From an uncultured Lachnospiraceae bacterium (GTDB lineage: Bacteria > Bacillota > Clostridia > Lachnospirales > Lachnospiraceae), in contig CALWLM010000088.1 in assembly GCA_944381515.1 (NCBI GenBank), forward strand, positions 1-54,922: a stretch of 54,922 nt of DNA, read 5' to 3'. Of the stretch, positions 49,105 to 54,922 are shown in pieces. Position numbers and translations under genes: made by a program. Position 1 is the stretch's first letter, and each line of letters begins with the position of its first letter. A model generated the notes under the pieces. That model had not been told where the DNA came from and ran no database searches. It worked only from the letters and a program-made list of their open reading frames with translations.

Positions 49105-49962
49105 TTAATCCTCCAGTTCATGCCAAAGGGGCTCCATCTGGCTGTAGGTACAATACTCCTTAAATCTCAATCTTATCAGTTCCTGCTTGGTCTCCCCCAG
49201 ATACGCCCCCAAATGCTCCTTTTTGTGGCTGTCGCTGCCGATTGTCAGAACCCTGCCGCCCAATTCATGATAAAGCCGCAGAATATCCCGGGACGGCGTC
49301 AGATCCGGGAGGCCATACCGGTGGCTGGAGGTATTGACCTCGATACCCTTGCCGTCTGCAATTACCGTTTTTAAAATCTCCGTAAGAACAGGCTTCAGCT
49401 TCTCAAAGGGATAAACGCCTGCCTCGTCATAGCGGGTAATCAGATCCAGATGGCCCAGCACGCTGTAATTGTGATACCGGCGAACCAGCTCCAGAATTTC
49501 TTCGTAATAACGGGTCACATACTCCTGCTGCGTACGTCCCCGCTGGAAATCCTGCGTCCACAATTCCTTATCCTCCACCTGATGGACCGACAGAATGATA
49601 AAATCAAAGGGATACCGCGCAAAAAGCTGTTCGTATTGGGGAATCGTGTGAACCTGCATTCCAAATTCCAGTCCCATGCGAATCTGCAGCTGTCCGCGGT
49701 ACTTATCCTGCAAATCCTGAATCTGTGCCGTATACTTAGGATAATCCACATTGGCAATCGGCGTTACCGCCGGCTCTCCCGCCCCGCCGGACCGGTATTC
49801 CACTCCTCTGGGATCATCCCAGTCCCTCTTAACACCGTAATCCACATGATCGGTAAAACAGATCTCATCAAGTCCCATGGCAACAGCGTCCTGTACCACC
49901 GCCTCCATGGGGTATTCCGAATCGTCGCTGTAAACGGTGTGAACATGATAATCGGCAAGCAT
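49105..49962 (-). CDS. hisJ: PHP-domain histidinol-phosphatase-type protein
   Basis: 285 residues. YHVHTVYSDDSEYPMEAVVQ at the start and ICFTDHVDYG supply metal ligands, FIILSVHQVEDKEL and VLGHLDLITRYD others, and VLTIGSDSHKKEHLGAYLGE ends the domain. The fold is that of the HisJ/YtvP histidinol phosphatase family, the last phosphatase step of histidine synthesis. No other his genes are near, so a different phosphate ester is possible. Confidence 0.88.
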   Translation of the reverse strand: MLADYHVHTVYSDDSEYPMEAVVQDAVAMGLDEICFTDHVDYGVKRDWDDPRGVEYRSGGAGEPAVTPIANVDYPKYTAQIQDLQDKYRGQLQIRMGLEFGMQVHTIPQYEQLFARYPFDFIILSVHQVEDKELWTQDFQRGRTQQEYVTRYYEEILELVRRYHNYSVLGHLDLITRYDEAGVYPFEKLKPVLTEILKTVIADGKGIEVNTSSHRYGLPDLTPSRDILRLYHELGGRVLTIGSDSHKKEHLGAYLGETKQELIRLRFKEYCTYSQMEPLWHELED

Positions 49963-50080
49963 GGTTTTCTTTCCTCCTCATAATATAATCTCTTCATATA
50001 TAGTCTCTAAAATGTATAGTCTCGTAATAAAGGTTTATCATCCAGGCGCTTCCATTAAAGGCTGCGGCCCGTCCGTCAGC

Positions 50081-51253
50081 TCAATGGGAAGCGGTTTTTC
50101 GGATAAGCTTCTCGTGCATAAAGACCATGAGAACCAGAATTACCAGCAGGTAAAAAGGCAGCAAAGACACCGATATCCGGCTGGCTATCAGACCAAACAC
50201 CGGGGGCATCAGACAGGTTCCCACATAGGCGCTGGCCATCTGCACACCGATAAACGCCTGGGAACGCTCTGCTCCAAAATGTGCCGGCGTGGAATGTATA
50301 ATGCAGGGGTAGATAGGCGCGCAGCCCAGCCCGATCAGAATAAAGCCCAAAAGCGCCGGCATATGTTTTCCCCAAATAAACAGGACAATCACGCCCACGC
50401 CGATGATAATCTGCCCCATCCGTATCATCCGTTCGTCATCCAGTCTCATGGTCAAAAAACCGCTTAAAAACCGGCCGATGGTAATCCCCATAAAAAACAT
50501 GCTGGCAAAGCCGGCCGCCTGTTCCGCACTCAGTCTCGTATAGAGATTCAGGTAGCTGCCGGCCCACAGCCCCACAGTCTGCTCCAGGGCGCAGTAGCAA
50601 AAAAAGCAGATCATGACCTCTCTGGCTCCGGAAATACCAAAGATCTCCCGCAGCGAAAGCGGCCTTCCCGCCTCCTGCGCCGTCCCTTTTTCTTCCGCAG
50701 AAGCTTGACGGTTCTTCCATAGGGGAAGGCTGAAAAACAGAATCGCCGTCAGTATGATCTGCATTGCTCCCACCAGACGGTATCCGCCATTCCAGCCGCC
50801 CTCCCCCGTCAGAGCGTAACTCATAATATAGGGCCCCAGAGTGGCACCCACTCCCCACATACAATGCAGCCAGCTCATATGCCAGCTCTTATAATGGAGC
50901 GCCACATAATTATTCAGCGCCGCGTCCACGCTTCCCGCCCCCAAGCCGTAAGGTACGGCCCAAAGGCACAGCTGCCAGAATTCACTTGATATGGAAAAGC
51001 CAAACAGGGCCGCCGCCGTCATGGCCACGCTGAATACCGTAACCCGTCCCGGTCCCAGACTTCTGGTCAGACGGTCACTTTGCAGACTGGAAAAGATCGT
51101 CCCCAACGCAATAATCATGGAAATGATGCCGGCGCAGGAGACCGGAACCTGAAACTGGGGATATATGGACGGCCAGGCCGCTCCCAGCAGCCCATCCGGC
51201 AGCCCCAGGCTGATAAAAGCCAGATAAATAATCGGCAAAAGAAGCTGTGTCAT
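50081..51253 (-). CDS. Major facilitator superfamily transporter
   Basis: 390 residues. ATG 51253 follows GGGAGGAACACAAG; 27 upstream codons are excluded. About 12 hydrophobic segments are visible, with a first loop SDRLTRSLGPGRVTVFS resembling the MFS loop 2-3 motif. The family resembles sugar or fucose-type permeases (IYLAFISLGLPDGLLGAAWP at the start). Substrate unknown. It is divergent from the AraC regulator at 51479-52384, which probably controls it. Confidence 0.85.
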   Translation of the reverse strand: MTQLLLPIIYLAFISLGLPDGLLGAAWPSIYPQFQVPVSCAGIISMIIALGTIFSSLQSDRLTRSLGPGRVTVFSVAMTAAALFGFSISSEFWQLCLWAVPYGLGAGSVDAALNNYVALHYKSWHMSWLHCMWGVGATLGPYIMSYALTGEGGWNGGYRLVGAMQIILTAILFFSLPLWKNRQASAEEKGTAQEAGRPLSLREIFGISGAREVMICFFCYCALEQTVGLWAGSYLNLYTRLSAEQAAGFASMFFMGITIGRFLSGFLTMRLDDERMIRMGQIIIGVGVIVLFIWGKHMPALLGFILIGLGCAPIYPCIIHSTPAHFGAERSQAFIGVQMASAYVGTCLMPPVFGLIASRISVSLLPFYLLVILVLMVFMHEKLIRKTASH

Positions 51254-51399
51254 CTTGTGTTCCTCCCGGATTTCTGTTAAGATACCCCTATCCGCCCCTT
51301 TGCGGATATCGATATGAGTATACCAGCAAACCAAATATTTTGTTAGGAGAAAACTCCCCTGTTTTTATGATAATACCGTCAAAATTCTTTCCGGCGCAC

Positions 51400-51444
51400 T
51401 TACGTCCGGCATATTTATGTCCGGCATACTTATGTCCTGCTTAT
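51400..51444. repeat. Three tandem 15-bp repeats between MFS and AraC genes
   Basis: Units TTACGTCCGGCATAT, TTATGTCCGGCATAC and TTATGTCCTGCTTAT follow each other without a gap, with a weaker fourth unit at 51385-51399. They lie 34 bases before the AraC start, a likely regulator binding array. Confidence 0.7.
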
Positions 51445-51478
51445 ATATTTCCAGCGACTGCTTTTCGGGAGGTAAACC

Positions 51479-52384
51479 ATGCTGTCTGACTGCAACTCCA
51501 CCGTAGATCAATACAATCAGGAAAAGCTGCGCCACGGCACGGCCGCCTTTCCTCTGGCCTGCTACCACGACGACCTGAGCCGCGACAGCGTCCCCTGGCA
51601 CTGGCACGAGGAGCTGGAGGCTGTTCTCGTAACTGCAGGGGAAACTCTGGTCACCATAGGGCAGCGCTCTTTTGTAATCCACGCGGGAGAAGGATTTTTT
51701 GTCAATTCCGGTGTGCTCCACAGCTGCCAGCCAGCCGGAAGCACGCCCTGTCTCTTTCACTCTCTGGTGTTTCACCCCAGGCTCATCGGCGGGAGCCTGG
51801 AGAGTATATTCTATCGGCACTACGTACTGCCCATTACAGAAAACAGGGGATTGGAGGGGCTGCATCTGCAGCCCTCCATCCCCTGGCATTCAGAAATTCT
51901 TTCCCGTATCGAACAGACCTGGCAGGCCTGCGTCCACGAGTTCCCTCACTATGAACTGACGGCACGCAGCCGCCTTTCTGAGCTTCTGTCTTTTTTGGTC
52001 GACCAGCTCTCGCAGGAACCGGTCCGTTCCAACCAAAAACACGCGCGCAATGCCGACCGCATCAAACAGATGCTCCAGTACATCCACGACCATTTCAGCG
52101 AGGAGCTGGTGACTGCGGATATAGCGGCCAGCGCCGCCGTCAGCGAAAGCGAATGTCTGCGCTGCTTCCGTACCGTTATGGACACAACGCCGATCCGTTA
52201 TCTGCGGGAATACCGCATCGATCAGGCCGCCGGCCTTCTGTCCGGCAGCCATGACCCCATCTGCGATATTGCCGCCCGCTGCGGCTTTGCGGATGTAAGT
52301 TATTTTACCAAGACCTTCCGGGAGCTTAAAGGCTGCACCCCGGGGGCATACCGAGAGAAGTTCCATCCCCGCTGCCGCAGTTAG
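51479..52384 (+). CDS. AraC-family transcriptional regulator with cupin domain
   Basis: 301 residues. GGGAGGTAAACC precedes the ATG. The N-terminal cupin (about 25-110) shows WHWHEELEAVLVTAGETLVT, AGEGFFVNSGVLHSC and HSLVFHP. The C-terminal double HTH (about 195-300) has ELVTADIAASAAVSESECLR and DPICDIAARCGFADVSYFTK, then FRELKGCTPGAYR, the AraC signature. Cupin-type AraC proteins sense sugars or related small molecules. It is divergent from the MFS gene, with tandem repeats between them, pointing to control of that transporter and of itself. Confidence 0.92.
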   Translation: MLSDCNSTVDQYNQEKLRHGTAAFPLACYHDDLSRDSVPWHWHEELEAVLVTAGETLVTIGQRSFVIHAGEGFFVNSGVLHSCQPAGSTPCLFHSLVFHPRLIGGSLESIFYRHYVLPITENRGLEGLHLQPSIPWHSEILSRIEQTWQACVHEFPHYELTARSRLSELLSFLVDQLSQEPVRSNQKHARNADRIKQMLQYIHDHFSEELVTADIAASAAVSESECLRCFRTVMDTTPIRYLREYRIDQAAGLLSGSHDPICDIAARCGFADVSYFTKTFRELKGCTPGAYREKFHPRCRS

Positions 52385-52390
52385 ACGCAG

Positions 52391-53650
52391 TTAGAACTTT
52401 CTGCCCTTTCCTCCGCGCTGATCGGCAGCGCTTCGGGAAGAACTCTCGCGTTTCTCTTCCCGGCGCTCCCGCTCCTCGCTTTCCTCCTGTTCTCTTTCCC
52501 GTTCTCTGCGGCGTTCCTCTCGTTCCTCGCGTTCTCTCTCTTCTCTTTCCTCTCGCTCTCTTTCCTTTCGGATCCGCCGTCTCTCGGCAATTTCCCGACT
52601 TCTCTTATCTGCGTCCCGTCTCTCCCATTCCAGAAGCTCATCCTCCTGCAAAGCTGCAATGGTCCCCAGATCCTGCATGCCTTCGCCGTCTTCTCCCTTT
52701 TCATTTACCTTTATGGTAATCTCTGTTTTTGTACTCCGCAGATCGCGAATCTTGCCGCTTCCCTTCTTTTGATAGGTTCCGCCCTTCGGCGTTTTCTCAT
52801 TGCTGCCGCCTGTATGGAGGCTGTCGACCACCACCAGGCCAACCACCATGGATATCAGCAGACGCACGATGGTTTTAAACGGCGAAAAGGCCCTCTCCAG
52901 AGTAGTCCGGTCGTCTACTGGAGGCTCTCCATCCCCGTCCGCTTCTCCTGCGGCCGGCAGCGTTTCTTCGCTCTCGGTCTCCCCTTCCTGCGTCACACTC
53001 TCGCTCTCCTGCTCCTTGGCCGTCTCTGTTTCCTGGGCAGACTCCTGCGTCCCCTGCTCTTCGTCTGTCTCTGCTGCGGCGCTGCTCTCCGCTTCGGCTC
53101 CGGTCTCTGTCTCCGGCTCCGCCGCATCTGACACAGCTCCGCTCTCCGATTCGCCCTGGGAAGGCTCCTCTCCCGCTGCAATCCCCATCTGCTGCGCCGT
53201 CTCCAGAAACTCTCCACAGGCTCCGTAGCTGTCATCCTCATACATAAAGGCGATAATGCGGTCCAGCATTTCATCCAGCACATCATCCGGATATGTATCC
53301 ACCGCAGTTCCCGCCGTATAGAGAAATATCTCGCTGTTATCCATGTCGATCAAAAACAGGAGGCCCGACTGGTCGTCCGTCTCATACCCAAAGGCATTAA
53401 TCTCATAAAAGGCCCTGGCGTACTCTTCGGCCGACATCCCTCTGGCATCATCCTCTGTTACAATAACCAAATCCAGAGACAGCTCCGGCGCAAGGGTCTG
53501 AATCTGCTGCTGCAGCTGCTCCTCTTCCTCCTCGCTTAACAGATCGGCATTATCAAAAACCTTATCGTCCAGATTATCATAACCGCACAGAAGCAAAAGG
53601 GCCCACAGCGCCACCGCCGCCATCATCCATTTAATGGTTCTCTTCATCAT
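52391..53650 (-). CDS. TPM-domain (DUF477) exported protein
   Basis: 419 residues. ATG 53650 overlaps the TGA of the gene before it; the longer reading is unlikely. A signal with LLLLCGYD (possible lipobox Cys) is followed by the TPM domain (about 25-170) with VFDNADLLSEEEEEQLQQQI, DLVIVTEDDARGMSAEEYAR and SGLLFLIDMDNSEIFLYTAG. A long Glu/Ser/Thr linker follows, then a membrane helix (about 255-275) and a C-terminal tail of Arg/Glu repeats (EREREEREE). TPM domains are found in membrane-associated proteins of uncertain function, some tied to photosystem repair or rhomboid-like complexes. It is coupled to the zinc-ribbon protein upstream. Confidence 0.85.
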   Translation of the reverse strand: MMKRTIKWMMAAVALWALLLLCGYDNLDDKVFDNADLLSEEEEEQLQQQIQTLAPELSLDLVIVTEDDARGMSAEEYARAFYEINAFGYETDDQSGLLFLIDMDNSEIFLYTAGTAVDTYPDDVLDEMLDRIIAFMYEDDSYGACGEFLETAQQMGIAAGEEPSQGESESGAVSDAAEPETETGAEAESSAAAETDEEQGTQESAQETETAKEQESESVTQEGETESEETLPAAGEADGDGEPPVDDRTTLERAFSPFKTIVRLLISMVVGLVVVDSLHTGGSNEKTPKGGTYQKKGSGKIRDLRSTKTEITIKVNEKGEDGEGMQDLGTIAALQEDELLEWERRDADKRSREIAERRRIRKEREREEREEREREEREERRREREREQEESEERERREEKRESSSRSAADQRGGKGRKF

Positions 53651-54708
53651 AACCGACCTCCCAGCAAAATACTGATCAGACTCAGCGCGCAGAAACAGGC
53701 ACCCGCTGCCAGTCCCCACCAGGCAAATGCCTTCTTTTTGCACAGAGGAAGCTCACCGGTAAAAAGGCCGGTCTGTCCGTTCATCATAAAGCTGTAATTC
53801 TTTCCCTTGTAGGTGTAATGCAGAGCCCAGACAGGGAGCATTACATACTCCGTTTTCGTTGCGCGTATCTTCGCTCTCTGGTCCGTAAGAGTAAGCGTAT
53901 CATATCCCTTATCGTGCTCCTCCATGGCCTTTCTGCCCAGCTCCACCGCCGCCGTGATCGCCCGGTCCTTGGCATTCTCTGAGAAAGTATCGCTGCCCTT
54001 GCCATACTTCTCCGCCAGATAGCCGGAAAGGAAGCTCATGTCAAAATCTCTCAGCTTGCTGTAGTCGAACGGCTCCAGCCTGCCCATCAGTTCATCATCC
54101 ATCTTTTCGGAAGCGTCCGCCGGAATTCTCTCGTATGCAGAATCCATATTGCAGTAAAGACGATAGTGCTCCGTGTAGATATATTCCACATCGTCATGGC
54201 TTCTTTTGTAGCTGCGGGTAGCTTTGGCCTTCAAGGCCATGTTCACCTCATAGCTGTACAGCCAGTAGGGCACGTAGACTCCCGTCATCCGGTCCACCAC
54301 GGTTCTGCCCAGGAATCCCTTGGGCACCAGCTTATTCTTACCTGCCCAGGACAAGAAGCATTCCTTCGCCTCCTCCTTTGAAATCTGGAAAGGAATCACA
54401 GCCGATGGCCTGCGCGCTCCCTCCATACGATCCGCAATCAGACCGGGACTGCCGCAGAATGCACATACCGTCGCCGCCGTATTTTCATCGGTCACAAGCT
54501 CCGCCCCGCATGTCGGGCAGCGATATCCGGGCATCTCCTCCACCGTCTCCGGCTGAGATTCATCCACAAAGGTCGATTCGCCAAGAGGGGTATCTTCCTC
54601 CAGATCGATCTCCGGCTCTGCATCGTCCTGTCCGCCGTTCTCCTGCTCACCCTCCTGCTCACCCTCCTGCTTGTCCTCCTGGCCGGACTGCCCCGTCAAT
54701 ATATGCAC
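53647..54708 (-). CDS. Zinc-ribbon membrane protein, probably missing its N-terminus
   Basis: 353 residues as read from GTG 54708. It begins in an acidic Gln/Glu-rich linker, then a zinc ribbon YRCPTCGAELVTDENTAATV and CAFCGSPG (about 60-85). A conserved body follows with VIPFQISKEEAKECFLSWAG, VYVPYWLYSYEVNMALKAKA and LPVWALHYTYKGKNYSFMMN, and a C-terminal membrane helix. Relatives in Lachnospiraceae usually start with another CPNCG-type ribbon before the acidic linker. That part is absent, and no ribosome site precedes the GTG. It may be a truncated gene cut by an element on the right. Confidence 0.7.
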   Translation of the reverse strand: MHILTGQSGQEDKQEGEQEGEQENGGQDDAEPEIDLEEDTPLGESTFVDESQPETVEEMPGYRCPTCGAELVTDENTAATVCAFCGSPGLIADRMEGARRPSAVIPFQISKEEAKECFLSWAGKNKLVPKGFLGRTVVDRMTGVYVPYWLYSYEVNMALKAKATRSYKRSHDDVEYIYTEHYRLYCNMDSAYERIPADASEKMDDELMGRLEPFDYSKLRDFDMSFLSGYLAEKYGKGSDTFSENAKDRAITAAVELGRKAMEEHDKGYDTLTLTDQRAKIRATKTEYVMLPVWALHYTYKGKNYSFMMNGQTGLFTGELPLCKKKAFAWWGLAAGACFCALSLISILLGGRL

Positions 54709-54901
54709 AACAAGGAAAATGCCGTAACCATGCGGCTTTCAGCACATTAAAGACAATTAAACAACCCCTATAATTACACCTAAAACGCCGTAGCAAGGTT
54801 GGACAAGCTAGTGATAGTATAAAAATAGTACAAAGTAAAGATGCCATGTATACCTAAATCATGTATGATAAGAAAGATGATATGAAGGAGGAAGCACAGA
54901 C

Positions 54902-54922
54902 ATGGCAAAAGGTACGAAATAT
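54902..54922 (+). CDS. Start of a gene running off the right edge
   Basis: GAAGGAGGAAGCACAGAC precedes an ATG at 54902 with MAKGTKY before the window ends. Nothing more can be read. The sequence in between, 54709-54901, is AT-rich and contains TGGACAAGCTAG at 54800, which could be an insertion-sequence end. A transposase is one possibility, not shown. Confidence 0.5.

Noticed and set aside
52500..52600. Repeat-like CTCTTTCCTCTCG tract as a CRISPR or satellite
   Set aside because: It encodes the Arg/Glu-rich tail of the TPM protein and has no spacer structure.
1..54922. CRISPR array, rRNA or prophage
   Set aside because: No regular repeat-spacer pattern, no rRNA sequence and no phage structural genes were found.

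Overview
The window looks like chromosome of a moderately GC-rich gut Firmicute, most likely a Lachnospiraceae member (Clostridia). This rests on the order rpmG-secE-nusG-rplK-rplA-rplJ-rplL, a type III glutamine synthetase, a TelA/XpaC operon, a class B sortase, an SfsA homologue, and surface proteins with strong AGGAGG ribosome sites. Nearly all genes read on the minus strand. The plus-strand exceptions are feoA, an AraC regulator, a decayed PTS-type regulator, two small-RNA candidates and a gene entering at the right edge.

Layout. 1-10.4 kb: three paralogous cassettes, each with a conserved promoter, a tyrosine-recombinase-like protein that has lost its catalytic residues, two short hairpins, and a large secreted wall-anchored protein. 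The first cassette runs off the left edge. The two complete surface proteins share signal peptide and anchor but differ in the middle (beta-helix plus VWA, or BspA-type leucine-rich repeats plus VWA plus Cna-B-like). 10.4-12.9 kb: AT-rich accessory stretch with a secreted protein, a small membrane zinc-ribbon protein and gene remnants. 12.9-22.6 kb: a ten-gene operon matching the enterobacterial yhf cluster (YhfZ, PRD protein, YhfU, YhfT, phosphotriesterase homologue, YhfS, YhfX, YhfW) with an inserted amidase-like gene and a terminal NagB-type deaminase.

22.7-28.7 kb: MscS channel, esterase, then ribosomal and transcription genes with an L10 leader; rplL ends in a terminator and rpoB does not follow. 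28.7-33.3 kb: VWA/solute-binding lipoprotein, XpaC-like protein, second binding protein and TelA. 33.4-37.8 kb: comF, recD2 and mreB. 37.9-38.5 kb: a duplicated segment of about 205 bp that looks like two tandem small RNA genes, each with a promoter, a GNRA hairpin, a CCCCCTCC anti-Shine-Dalgarno stretch and a terminator. 38.5-43.9 kb: PF06541 membrane protein with coiled-coil repeats, glutamine synthetase III, sortase B, SfsA and an orphan FeoA. 44-49 kb: MerR regulator and two secreted flavoprotein reductase-like lipoproteins. 49-55 kb: acetyltransferase, PHP phosphatase, MFS transporter, AraC regulator, TPM-domain protein and a zinc-ribbon protein that seems to have lost its N-terminus.

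Most notable: the dead-integrase/surface-protein cassettes with conserved cis elements, the tandem anti-SD small RNAs, and the extended yhf operon. All family assignments come from reading motifs by eye; no database search was run.
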